Part shown: piece by piece, positions 43,467-51,680 of the stretch | Numbering within the stretch: the first letter of the stretch is position 1 | How the letters are laid out: every line of letters starts with the position of its first letter | Source: Jeotgalibacillus terrae | Lineage (GTDB): Bacteria; Bacillota; Bacilli; Bacillales; Jeotgalibacillaceae | Reading direction: 5' to 3' | NCBI RefSeq assembly: GCF_016908195.1 | Contig: NZ_JAFBDK010000009.1 | Location: forward strand, 1-64,000 | DNA length: 64,000 nt | The notes under the pieces: model-generated | Database searches by the model: none | Told to the model about the DNA's origin: nothing | The model's input: the letters and a program-made list of their open reading frames with translations, nothing else | Translations under genes and position numbers: made by a program

Positions 43467-44357
43467 TTAACTGGATTGATGATATTTGTTCTGATAATAT
43501 TTCCTGATCCCACTGCTTAACAGATAAAATGTCACCATTGTAAATGTGATGATCCCTACTGTCGACAATACCACCCATTCAGCTGTAAAAACATCACGAT
43601 GAATATTTTGCAGCAGCGTCGGCCAGATAAATGAATTATTGACCGTCTCAACGCCACCGCCTCTGATCGACCAGAATGCATTTTGTAAATAGACTCCGAT
43701 AATCGCGAACTGGGCGATTAAAAATAACGTCCGACCCATATCACTGATAAAGTTTGTGACAATCGTCAGCCGCAAATCCGGCCAGAAGTAGTTTTTAAAC
43801 AGTGTCCACTGAGAACAGCCTGATACGATCCCCGCTTCAAAAAAAGATTTCTTCGCGCTGTAATCCATTGACGTTTTAATCATATCTCCTGTCCGCCCTA
43901 CTTCAACCGCTGCGATAATGACAATCATCCAGATCTGCCTGTGTTCAGAAAATACCACAAATGGCAGTCCGGCGAAGAAAATCACAATAAAAATAGATGG
44001 CATAAAAGAGAAAAGCTGACTCCATATTGAAAGAACCGCTCTGATCGTTTTGAAATAATAACTGCCGATACCAAGCACGGCCGACACTGCGAATCTGATA
44101 AGAACAATCGCAAGTATAACAAGCAGTGTTTCTTGCGCTCCTGCAACAATCAGACTCAGTATATCTCTGCCTTCTCTGTCAGAACCAAGCGGATCTTCTG
44201 CTGAAGGAGGAAATGGCGGCACTTCGATTCCTTCGTCAGTAAAACGTACGCCTTCCTGCGAAATGCTATTGTCTATTACAGGTAACAGCGGTCCTAAAAA
44301 AGTAAGGACCAGCAGAAAAGCCATCATGAGTCCGCCAATCGTTAAATGCTTATTCAT
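43467..44357 (-). CDS. OppC/DppC-like ABC permease, no adjacent partners
   Basis: 296 residues with six helices. It has the DppC/OppC N-terminal segment PPFPPSAEDPLGSDREGRDI (about 47-66) and an EAA-type loop near 190 (SGCSQWTLFKNYFWPDL). Its start overlaps the end of the OppB-like gene (ATGA). No binding-protein or ATPase gene is nearby, so its partner subunits would have to come from elsewhere. Confidence 0.85.
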   Translation of the reverse strand: MNKHLTIGGLMMAFLLVLTFLGPLLPVIDNSISQEGVRFTDEGIEVPPFPPSAEDPLGSDREGRDILSLIVAGAQETLLVILAIVLIRFAVSAVLGIGSYYFKTIRAVLSIWSQLFSFMPSIFIVIFFAGLPFVVFSEHRQIWMIVIIAAVEVGRTGDMIKTSMDYSAKKSFFEAGIVSGCSQWTLFKNYFWPDLRLTIVTNFISDMGRTLFLIAQFAIIGVYLQNAFWSIRGGGVETVNNSFIWPTLLQNIHRDVFTAEWVVLSTVGIITFTMVTFYLLSSGIRKYYQNKYHQSS

Positions 44358-45298
44358 CCGTTTCCACCCCTTTCATGAGGCAGAAGAAACCCTCTTGCCA
44401 CCTGACTGATCAAACCGGCCAGTAAAATTAATATTGTAAAGAAAAAAGCAAACGCAGCAATCGCTCCAGTATTCAGCAACAGTGAATCCGGTCCATTTAT
44501 GACATTGGAAACTGCAATATATTCCTTGAAGTAATAAGCCGCTCCCCTGTAGTTTGTAAAATATTCAATGACAAACAGATTTGACAGCAGGTACAGCACA
44601 ATCGTGTTTGTATGTACAAAGATCTTCGCAAGCCCGTTTCTCAGCATATGTATATAAAGAAGTTTAAATGATGAACTCCCTTTCGCCCTTGCTGTTCTGA
44701 TATAGTCGGCACCATTTTCATCACTAAGTGCAGAAAACGTAATATTAGCAAGATAAAACATCGGAAAAATAGAAAGATAAATCACATTGAGCACAATTGC
44801 TTCCGGGTTGCCCGCTCCGTAAAGGCTCAGTCCTGTAATGATGCCTTTCATATTCAAGTACATTAAAATCATTTGAATAAAGATGATAAAAACTATATCC
44901 GGAACCGAAAGACCAATCCACGTCGTCTGCAGTCCTGCAAACTTTCTTTTTCCATGACGGGTTTTAAAATCAAATACACCTTTTGCGACCCCAGTAAAAA
45001 TACTGATGAAAAACGCCGGTATGATCAGCCAGAGACTGCGCTGCATCATGTCCCAGGCATGACTGATAAACGGTCTGTTATAGCTGTCAGTGCCAAACCC
45101 TTCCCCATTGATCAAAGGTGTAAAAAACTCTTTAATACTTTCTGCATGTGCTGCTATAGAATATTGATAGTGCGCAGCTTCGAACTCTCCAGAAGGACCT
45201 GATTGAATCTCCACTTCCCGCGGGAGTAATAATAAAATCATTAGTACGCTAAATGCTGCTAGCCACTGTAACAGCAATTTCAAAATCCTCGTCCCCAT
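44354..45298 (-). CDS. OppB/DppB-like ABC permease, no adjacent partners
   Basis: 314 residues with six helices. It carries an external loop of about 70 residues between helices 1 and 2 (EFEAAHYQYSIAAHAESIKE) and the EAA-type loop RTARAKGSSSFKLLYIHMLRNGL (about 205-227, cited by ends RTARAKG and HMLRNGL). ATG at 45298 after GGAGGG; the extension to 45391 has no site. It forms a pair with the next gene. Confidence 0.85.
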   Translation of the reverse strand: MGTRILKLLLQWLAAFSVLMILLLLPREVEIQSGPSGEFEAAHYQYSIAAHAESIKEFFTPLINGEGFGTDSYNRPFISHAWDMMQRSLWLIIPAFFISIFTGVAKGVFDFKTRHGKRKFAGLQTTWIGLSVPDIVFIIFIQMILMYLNMKGIITGLSLYGAGNPEAIVLNVIYLSIFPMFYLANITFSALSDENGADYIRTARAKGSSSFKLLYIHMLRNGLAKIFVHTNTIVLYLLSNLFVIEYFTNYRGAAYYFKEYIAVSNVINGPDSLLLNTGAIAAFAFFFTILILLAGLISQVARGFLLPHERGGNG

Positions 45299-45372
45299 TT
45301 CACCCTCCATTATTTGACTGTTCTGAATAGTAGTATAACTGATATTTTTGTTTAGGGAAACTAAGAGAATAC

Positions 45373-45405
45373 AAAAAAAGCTGAACAGCATTTCTGCTAT
45401 TCAGC
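45373..45405 (-). terminator. Terminator of the carboxypeptidase gene
   Basis: Minus-strand GGCTGAATAGCA/TGCTGTTCAGC hairpin followed by seven T. Confidence 0.8.
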
Positions 45406-45438
45406 CTCATTTCGGATTTCCCGGGAAATATTTCCGCA

Positions 45439-46377
45439 TTAAATGCCAAGATATTCTTCGAGCGTCTGTCCGCTTTTATACACTTTTCCGGCAAGATCCT
45501 TTCCAATGTAACGGAAATGCCATGATTCATATTGGTATCCTGTAATATGCTCTTTTCCTGCAGGATAACGCAGAATAAAACCAAATTTATGCGCATTTTC
45601 TGCAAGCCATTTTGCTTCCGGTGTATCTTTGAAGCTATCGCTAGCCCAGTGCTCTTCCTGACCTTCTGCACCAATATCAAAACCAAGTCCTGTCTGGTGC
45701 TCAGAATATCCCGGCCTTGCACTGAATCTGTCAGCCTCTTCCTGCCCATGCTGTGCAACGTAGTTGTTATACAGGTCTGTCTGGTAATCATATGACCGGT
45801 AAGTGCTGAATGCCACAAGACTGTATCCTGCTGCTGATGCTGCCTGCTGCATTTCGTTATAGGAAGCTCGGGCTTCCGGATCTTCTCCCGGTGCATAATC
45901 TGTCGGCAGCGGATATTCTTTATTCGCAATCAGAACACCATCTACATAAAGTGGTTCAGTCATTGTTTCAGGTGTTCGCTCTACAGGTTCTTCGGGTGTT
46001 TCAGTATCTTCTGCCGGTTCTTCTGTTTCATCAGGCACGTCTTCAGGTGCCTCTGTTTCATCCGGTATTTCTTCTTCAGAGGTCTCTGTTTCGTTTTGTG
46101 TTTTATTATCTTCTTGACGTGTCATTTCCTTAACATCTTCATCTATATTACGTTCTTCATGGCTGCTTTCAGTAATAGACTGTTCTTCACTGCTGCCAAA
46201 CAATCCTTCTATTGCCTCTTCAGGCGACCAGTTATAGGCGCTGAGCGCACCAAGTGAAGCGCCGGCAAAGATCGTAACGCCAGCCCCAAGTGCAATCCAC
46301 CATTTTGTTTTTTTCTTTTTTTGATTCTGTTCAAGTCGCATGATGTCCAAGTCCCTTTCCTGTTGCGTGTCTTCCAT
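45439..46377 (-). CDS. VanY-type D-alanyl-D-alanine carboxypeptidase (M15B)
   Basis: 312 residues. One N-terminal membrane anchor (about 26-45), a Glu/Thr/Pro-rich linker (about 65-145), then a VanY domain with zinc ligands in YSEHQTGLGFDIG (about 230-242) and WHFRYIG (about 286-292). It trims D-Ala from peptidoglycan stem peptides outside the membrane, like YodJ. The start is uncertain: ATG 46377 has no strong site; a TTG at 46350 or ATG at 46341 follow AAAGGG. Confidence 0.9.
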   Translation of the reverse strand: MEDTQQERDLDIMRLEQNQKKKKTKWWIALGAGVTIFAGASLGALSAYNWSPEEAIEGLFGSSEEQSITESSHEERNIDEDVKEMTRQEDNKTQNETETSEEEIPDETEAPEDVPDETEEPAEDTETPEEPVERTPETMTEPLYVDGVLIANKEYPLPTDYAPGEDPEARASYNEMQQAASAAGYSLVAFSTYRSYDYQTDLYNNYVAQHGQEEADRFSARPGYSEHQTGLGFDIGAEGQEEHWASDSFKDTPEAKWLAENAHKFGFILRYPAGKEHITGYQYESWHFRYIGKDLAGKVYKSGQTLEEYLGI

Positions 46378-46471
46378 TCTTTCAGTTTATCAAAAATCTG
46401 CTGATCATTATAGCAATTCGCAGAATGTCCTTAATTGATAACCATGTTATAGTCCAATGTTATTTTAACTC

Positions 46472-46632
46472 AACTGGTGATTCTCGCTGCAGGGGACGAC
46501 TCCAGCAGGAGAAGTCGGACAGGTGAGACCCCGCAGAGCGAAGCTCGAGGAGGCAGGATGGCGCCACAAAACGGCGCACCCATGCGGAAAGCGTTCCCCT
46601 GAAGCGGAAATCACCAGCCAGCTTCAACAGAG
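46472..46632. repeat. Type A palindromic repeat, full-length copy
   Basis: Opposite orientation to the copy at 4684. Shows TCGCTGCAGGGGACGAC at one end, GAGACCCCGCAGAGCGAAGCTCG in the middle and a GGAAAGCGTTCCCCTGAAGCGGAA end (segments cited in pieces). A small insertion GGCGCC-ACAAAAC-GGCGC forms an extra hairpin. Confidence 0.75.
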
Positions 46633-46712
46633 CAAAATGTTTAACTAATTGAATAAAAGTGAATCATACAAGAGAGTAAAATTTTTTAATAAATGAAATG
46701 GAGATGAGATTG

Positions 46713-47129
46713 ATGGCAATTTTAACAAGCACTGCAACAGCGAAAAATGGCAGAAACGGACATGTAAAATCTTCAGACGATTTAATCCAGCTTGATCTTG
46801 CAATGCCTGGTGACGGTCAGGACCCGGAAGGCAAATCGAATCCCGAGCAGCTTTTTGCAGCCGGTTATTCAGCCTGCTTTGACGGGGCGTTTAATCTCAT
46901 GGCTAAAAATGCAGGCAAAAAAGTAGAGTCAACAACAACTGCACATGTGAGTCTGAATAAAGATGAAAAAGATGATGGTGTAAAAATTTCTGTAAAACTC
47001 GAAGTTGAAGTCAGCGGCGTGTCTCAGGATGAAGCAGAAGACCTTCTGAAAAAAGCACACGACTTCTGCCCATACTCTAAAGCAACCCGCGGCAACATCG
47101 ACGTCGACTTGAGCATTACAGCTGTATAA
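46713..47129 (+). CDS. Organic hydroperoxide resistance protein (Ohr/OsmC)
   Basis: 138 residues. The two redox cysteines are in SACFDGAF (about residues 54-61) and HDFCPYSKATRGN (about 116-128), with the paired Arg/Glu environment of Ohr. It reduces organic peroxides with dithiol electrons in the cytoplasm. ATG at 46713 follows GGAG; the frame upstream is not supported. No OhrR repressor gene lies beside it. Confidence 0.93.
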   Translation: MAILTSTATAKNGRNGHVKSSDDLIQLDLAMPGDGQDPEGKSNPEQLFAAGYSACFDGAFNLMAKNAGKKVESTTTAHVSLNKDEKDDGVKISVKLEVEVSGVSQDEAEDLLKKAHDFCPYSKATRGNIDVDLSITAV

Positions 47130-47145
47130 TACGTAATGATTTTGA

Positions 47146-47175
47146 GGCTGAAACGATTATGTTTCAGCCTTTTTC
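47146..47175 (+). terminator. ohr terminator
   Basis: AGGCTGAAAC/GTTTCAGCCTTTTT hairpin. Confidence 0.85.
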
Positions 47176-47238
47176 TATGTGGAAATATGCTATACTAGCT
47201 CAGGACAAACTTTCATTTGTCAGATGGAGCGTGATGAT

Positions 47239-48378
47239 ATGAAAGCACAATCCTGGCTTTCAATTAACTTTTTTACTTTCTTCTTTACATGGGGAATTTT
47301 CCTGCCATATTGGACAGGCTGGCTTGTATATGAAAAAGACCTGACAGTAGCTGCTGCGAGTTCTATTATTGCTGCAGGCTTATTCGCACGGTCCTTTTCA
47401 ACACTTTACTTATTTCCTGAACTGAGCAAACGTTTTTCACTGGCTTTTCTGATGAGAGCATTGCCAGTCATTTCAACATGTATTCTGCTGCTTTTTATTC
47501 CTGTCGATTCTTTTACTGGATTAATGATTGTCATGATTTTATTCAGCTTATTCTATCCGAATATCCTGCCGATGATGGAAAGTAATGCTTCACTTTTAAT
47601 GCGTACTGACAATATTCATTATGGCAGAAGCCGGTCGTGGGGGTCTGTCGGTTATACTGTAGGACTGATCATTGTGGGGCTTGTGACTGCGATCTGGACG
47701 GAGTCAGCTATTTTTGCCGTGATGGCCGTCGGTTCTGTGATGATGATTGCAGGAGCATTTCAATATGCACCTGATGCACTTCAGGAAAAGGTTAGCCCAA
47801 AGCGCGGCAGCTATAAGGCTGTGTTTAAAACGCCAGGCTTTATGCTGGTCATTTCAATTTGTGTATTAATTCAGGGGGCACATGCTTCTTATTATAATTA
47901 CGGGTTTATATATCTGCAGGAATTGAACGTATCTAATGCATACATAGGGTTCATCTTAAATATTGCGGTGCTTTCAGAAATCCTGTTTTTTGCTGTGGCA
48001 GACCGCTTTTTCAAGGATCGTCCTGCAGCTTTCATGTTTTTTATTGCTTCAATTGCAGCTGTGGTCCGCTGGGCACTTGTCGGGCTGTTCCCGTCACTGT
48101 GGATATTCCTGATCACACAGCTGTTTCATTCATTGACATTCGGGCTCGCACATTATGCATTTATCCGCTACCTCTACAGGTCAGTGGATAAACAGCTGAT
48201 TCCGACTGCACAGGGTGTGTATGCGTCACTTGGAATGGGGCTTAGTGCTGCAGTTCTCACTCAGGTTGGAGGGCTGTTGTATGATATCGATTCCGGACTT
48301 GCTTTTACCGGGATGAGCATTGCCGTTATGCCGGCTATCCTGCTTTCGATAGTGATGCATCAAAAAAGAATTGCGTAA
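47239..48378 (+). CDS. MFS transporter, PPP (HcaT/YwbF) type
   Basis: 379 residues with 12 helices. The N-terminal FFFTWGIFLPYWTGWL (about 10-25) and the central RSRSWGSVGYTVG (about 120-132) are typical of the phenylpropionate permease branch of the major facilitator superfamily. The real substrate is unknown. ATG at 47239, nine bases after GGAG. Followed by a hairpin that also covers the next gene's ribosome binding site. Confidence 0.87.
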   Translation: MKAQSWLSINFFTFFFTWGIFLPYWTGWLVYEKDLTVAAASSIIAAGLFARSFSTLYLFPELSKRFSLAFLMRALPVISTCILLLFIPVDSFTGLMIVMILFSLFYPNILPMMESNASLLMRTDNIHYGRSRSWGSVGYTVGLIIVGLVTAIWTESAIFAVMAVGSVMMIAGAFQYAPDALQEKVSPKRGSYKAVFKTPGFMLVISICVLIQGAHASYYNYGFIYLQELNVSNAYIGFILNIAVLSEILFFAVADRFFKDRPAAFMFFIASIAAVVRWALVGLFPSLWIFLITQLFHSLTFGLAHYAFIRYLYRSVDKQLIPTAQGVYASLGMGLSAAVLTQVGGLLYDIDSGLAFTGMSIAVMPAILLSIVMHQKRIA

Positions 48379-48390
48379 TACCCCCGCAAA

Positions 48391-48441
48391 ATAAAAAAGC
48401 TTCCGTATGTTTTAGTAAATCATAAACATATGGAGGCTTTT
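48391..48441 (+). terminator. Terminator overlapping the next ribosome binding site
   Basis: AAAAAGCTTCCGTATGTTT/AACATATGGAGGCTTTTT imperfect hairpin. The right arm contains GGAGG, which is the Shine-Dalgarno sequence for the gene at 48445. Confidence 0.7.
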
Positions 48442-48444
48442 TCT

Positions 48445-48618
48445 ATGAGAAAAGAATCTTCTTTTAATAAAGATCATGTACTTTCACTAATTGATTCGAT
48501 TGACCGGCTGACGGCTGCACGTAAAAGAGATCGCGCTGCACTTCTTGCGTCTCTTGATGAGCTTGAAGAGAAGCTTGCGATGTGTGATGCGCGTATCCGT
48601 AACATTAAAGATGCTTAA
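48445..48618 (+). CDS. Small coiled-coil protein, 57 residues
   Basis: MRKESSFNKDH start, then two amphipathic helices (SLIDSIDRLTAARKRDRAAL and ASLDELEEKLAMCDARIRNI) with a heptad-like spacing of Leu and Ile. No membrane segment. ATG follows GGAGG by seven bases. The ribosome binding site is within the 3' arm of the terminator hairpin of the MFS gene. Not recognised. Confidence 0.72.
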   Translation: MRKESSFNKDHVLSLIDSIDRLTAARKRDRAALLASLDELEEKLAMCDARIRNIKDA

Positions 48619-48624
48619 GCTTTG

Positions 48625-48762
48625 AACCGGCTCACTGCGCTTCGGGCGGACGCTTTCCGCAGGGCCGGCGCTAAGCCTCCTCGGACTTCGTCCTGCGGGG
48701 TCTTAGCTAACCGGCTTCTCCTGCTGGAGTCGCCACCCTACGCTCCGTTCGCCTCAGACCAT
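48625..48762. repeat. Type A palindromic repeat
   Basis: Contains GGACGCTTTCCGCAGGGCC, GCTAAGCCTCCTCGGACTTCG and CTGCGGGGTCTTAGC, nearly the same as the centre of the copy at 4684, with a changed inner pair GCTAAG/CTTAGC in place of GGTAAG/CTTACC (compensatory). Confidence 0.75.
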
Positions 48763-48801
48763 CTCTCACAAGTTAATTTCATTTTAATTGTCCAACAATA
48801 C

Positions 48802-49401
48802 CTATAACTTCTCAATACACAGCCTGATTGCTGTTTTGAGATCTTGCTCTGACCAGCTTGGGAGTCTTTTGGAGGCTGTGGCCATGTCGTGGGAGGCGGG
48901 GATGTGGATGAAGCCTGAAGGGATATCTCTGCCTTCCTGCTGCAGATGCCACAGCATGCGGTACATGACATGGTTGCAAAGGTAAGTCCCGGCAGAGTTC
49001 GATATGCTTGCCGGCAGTCCATTGTCATGTAAATGATCAACCATTGAACGGATCGGCAGCTTTGTGAATAGTCCATCAGGTCCTTCTTCTGCAATTTTTT
49101 CTCCTAAAGGTGTGTAGCCGTTGTTATCTTTTTCTCCTTCATTACAATTAATTGCAATACGTTCAGGTGTAATGTGAGTACGTCCTCCTGCAAGACCGAG
49201 TGACATCACAGCGTCAGGTTTTACATCGTGATAATATTGAATGATCTGATCCCCTGATTTCGCAAAGTCCACTTCCAGTATCCGTCCTTCAATTTTCCAT
49301 CCATTGATGACCTCACCATCTAATTCTTTTACGATTTCCATTGTCGGGTTCTTTTTGAAATGTAAAAATGGCTCAAAGCCGGTTAACAATAGTGTTTTCA
49401 T
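48802..49401 (-). CDS. pcp: Pyroglutamyl-peptidase I
   Basis: 199 residues, slightly under the usual 200-215. Catalytic triad: Glu in ITPERIAIN (about 77-85), Cys in SAGTYLCNHVMY (about 136-147) and His in GFIHIPASHD (about 162-171). It removes N-terminal pyroglutamate from peptides in the cytoplasm. GAGGTG before ATG. Confidence 0.95.
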   Translation of the reverse strand: MKTLLLTGFEPFLHFKKNPTMEIVKELDGEVINGWKIEGRILEVDFAKSGDQIIQYYHDVKPDAVMSLGLAGGRTHITPERIAINCNEGEKDNNGYTPLGEKIAEEGPDGLFTKLPIRSMVDHLHDNGLPASISNSAGTYLCNHVMYRMLWHLQQEGRDIPSGFIHIPASHDMATASKRLPSWSEQDLKTAIRLCIEKL

Positions 49402-49466
49402 AAAATGTACACCTCTTTTTGTTCAGCTTACCATTTTATTTCGGATGACGAAAGAGCGTATATAAA

Positions 49467-49506
49467 AAACTGCCCGCTAAGCTGGCAGGGCAGTTCCATT
49501 TTTTAC
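49467..49506 (-). terminator. Terminator of the acidic lipoprotein gene
   Basis: ACTGCCC/GGGCAGT hairpin with flanking A-run (T-run on the minus strand), directly after the stop codon. Confidence 0.75.
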
Positions 49507-49508
49507 TA

Positions 49509-49784
49509 TTAAGATTCAGTATCTTCTTCGGTGTCATCTTCCATCTCATCTGTTTCTTCTTCCATTTCGTCACCGGTATCTTCCATTCCGTCTTCCATGT
49601 CTTCACCAGTGTCTTCCATGTCCTCTTCCATGTTTTCATCAGTGTTCTCGTCCATCGGTGCTTCTTCTTCCTCCATGCCTGGTTCTGCCGGGTCCATCTC
49701 TTCTTCATCGCCTCCACATGCTGCGAGTACACTCAGACTCAACATTCCGGCTGCTCCAACCTGCATCCATTTTTTAAGATTCAT
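49509..49784 (-). CDS. Short acidic Met/Asp/Glu-rich lipoprotein
   Basis: 91 residues. Signal peptide with lipobox SVLAAC (about residue 22), so it is exposed on the outer face of the membrane. The mature part is almost only Glu, Asp, Met, Thr and Gly, in repeats such as EDMEDTGEDMEDGMEDTG. It has no fold-forming hydrophobic core and is probably disordered. Cation or Cu binding is possible from composition but not shown. ATG at 49784 with AAGGGA nine bases upstream. Confidence 0.82.
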   Translation of the reverse strand: MNLKKWMQVGAAGMLSLSVLAACGGDEEEMDPAEPGMEEEEAPMDENTDENMEEDMEDTGEDMEDGMEDTGDEMEEETDEMEDDTEEDTES

Positions 49785-49903
49785 CTTCAACATTCCCTTC
49801 AGGATTGTAAGTATTTTGTTCAATACTTATTGTTACCCGGATTATGAGAATAATAACAATTAAAACACATTACATTTCCATTAAGTAACATTTCGTTCAG
49901 ATG

Positions 49904-50644
49904 TCACTTTGTTGAAGGGAGATAATCATTCACGTGATAAAGCTTTCCGTTTATCAAATCCTCTTCCATTAGTACCTTCACAAGAACACCGCCAACTTCA
50001 TCAGGTGTGCGCAGCTTTCCCTGTTCTTTATATGCCTGAAAAGTTTTAACAGCTGCAAAAGACGATGCATCTGTTGATCTGATTTCCTCCTGCATACCTG
50101 TGTCCATAATGCTCGGGCTGTACGATATGATGGTGTGGCCCTGATCTCCCTGTTCCAGCGCAGCAGTCTCTGTGAAAAGGTTTAGTGCAGCCTTCGTACT
50201 GCCATATACACTCCAGCCGTGATTCGGCTTATCCGCCGCTCCTGAAGTGATATTGACAATCACGAGCTCAAACCCATGTTCATCTGCCAGCTTAAATGCA
50301 AGGTTTGCCCAGGCTGCAGGCGCTGTATAGTTCAGTGTTATCGCCGTTTCAATCGCTGATGGGTCCATATTGCCGACTGTCTCCATCGGCTGAACAGTTC
50401 CGGCATTTTGAATCAGATACAGCTTTGTAAGGTCCTTCTGTTCTTCAACCCATGTTCTCAGGAAACGCAGTGAATCTGAAAGTGATGTCATGTCTGTCTG
50501 GTTATGATGATAGCGTTTATTCCCCTTCATCGCTTCATTCCCTGATCTAGATACATCTGTCACATCGGTATCACGGTCAATCAAATGACTGACAATCGCT
50601 GCGCCAAGTCCTTTTGATCCGCCTGTTACAATTGCTTTAATCAT
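49904..50644 (-). CDS. Short-chain dehydrogenase, benzil reductase (YueD)-like
   Basis: 246 residues. NADP-binding motif IVTGGSKGLGAAI (about 5-17), NAG in LIQNAGTV (about 86-93), and catalytic Ser-Tyr-Lys in VNITSGAADKPNHGWSVYGSTKAA (about 137-160, Tyr in SVYGSTK). The group includes the (S)-benzoin-forming benzil reductase of Bacillus and sepiapterin reductases; the natural substrate is unknown. ATG at 50644 after GGAGG, ten bases after the lipid-kinase gene. Confidence 0.87.
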   Translation of the reverse strand: MIKAIVTGGSKGLGAAIVSHLIDRDTDVTDVSRSGNEAMKGNKRYHHNQTDMTSLSDSLRFLRTWVEEQKDLTKLYLIQNAGTVQPMETVGNMDPSAIETAITLNYTAPAAWANLAFKLADEHGFELVIVNITSGAADKPNHGWSVYGSTKAALNLFTETAALEQGDQGHTIISYSPSIMDTGMQEEIRSTDASSFAAVKTFQAYKEQGKLRTPDEVGGVLVKVLMEEDLINGKLYHVNDYLPSTK

Positions 50645-50654
50645 TTTTTTCCTC

Positions 50655-51554
50655 CTATTCATTCTCTGTTTCAACAGGACATAGTATCGGAATATGTCTG
50701 CTTAATACTTCTACAGTCAGTGGCACATGGGCTCCCTCATCGCCGTCAACATTTGATATCAGATCTGTATCTGAATTAACATGTACTTCTTTTGCTTTAA
50801 AATATTCTACATTTTCATCTTCTTCGAGCTCACCCTTAAGTAAAGCGGTCATAATGCTGATCAACTTAAATAGTGGAACATCCTTAATGACAAAGCAATG
50901 CAGATGTCCATCATTCACTTCTGCATCCGGTGCAAGCTTTTCAAAACCGCCGACAGAGTTAGTCAATGCCATTAAAAATAGCAGTGCATTACCTTCCCAC
51001 TTGACCCCGTCGTATGTAATATCCGCTGCAAACGGTTCTTTTTCTTTGATGGTTTTGAAGCCTTCAATCATATAAGCAAGCGGTCCAAGCTTTGTTTTCT
51101 GTTCTACTGAGACACCAAACGTTGCTTCTGCGATCCCGCCGAGTGCGATGATATTCATAAAGTATTTATCATTGATCCGGCCGATATCCACCCGTTTTGT
51201 TTCTGCTGTTTTGAGCTGCTGAATGGCTTCTTCCGGGTCCATTGAAATATTTAATGCCCTTGCAAAGTCATTCACTGTGCCTAAAGGTACAATACCAAGG
51301 GACGGCTGGTAATCCTGTCCAACAAGCCCTGTAATCGTTTCATTCAGCGTACCGTCACCACCCATGGATACGACTGTATCATACTGTTCCTGGCATGCCT
51401 GTTCAGCAAAACGGGTTGCGTCATCTTCTTTCTCTGTTTCTTTTAACGTTACTTCATAGTCCATTTCTTTTAGTACAGTCAGGACAGATTCTTTATGATC
51501 AAGCGCCTCTTCCTTGCCTGAAGAGGGATTTAAAATTAACATAGCTTTCTTCAT
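50655..51554 (-). CDS. Diacylglycerol kinase family lipid kinase (copy 2)
   Basis: 299 residues. MLILNPSSGK (about 5-14), MGGDGTLNETITGL (about 64-77), VPLGTVNDFARAL (about 90-102). Same family as 35527-36438 but clearly diverged. In an operon with the following SDR. Divergent from the DUF368 gene. GGGAGG before ATG. Confidence 0.9.
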   Translation of the reverse strand: MKKAMLILNPSSGKEEALDHKESVLTVLKEMDYEVTLKETEKEDDATRFAEQACQEQYDTVVSMGGDGTLNETITGLVGQDYQPSLGIVPLGTVNDFARALNISMDPEEAIQQLKTAETKRVDIGRINDKYFMNIIALGGIAEATFGVSVEQKTKLGPLAYMIEGFKTIKEKEPFAADITYDGVKWEGNALLFLMALTNSVGGFEKLAPDAEVNDGHLHCFVIKDVPLFKLISIMTALLKGELEEDENVEYFKAKEVHVNSDTDLISNVDGDEGAHVPLTVEVLSRHIPILCPVETENE

Positions 51555-51680
51555 TTTTTTAACCTCCCTAAAATGTGAACGTTTTCTCTATATCTTTCCT
51601 TTTTTCAGCCATGACGAAACCGTTTTGTTCACGTATAATGAAGATTGTTGATTTTACCAACTCAAAAGGAGCATGTATAT

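Noticed and set aside
45300-45929. 209-codon minus-strand frame overlapping the carboxypeptidase
   Set aside because: It overlaps the VanY domain in another frame, with basic, low-complexity composition typical of a shadow frame.
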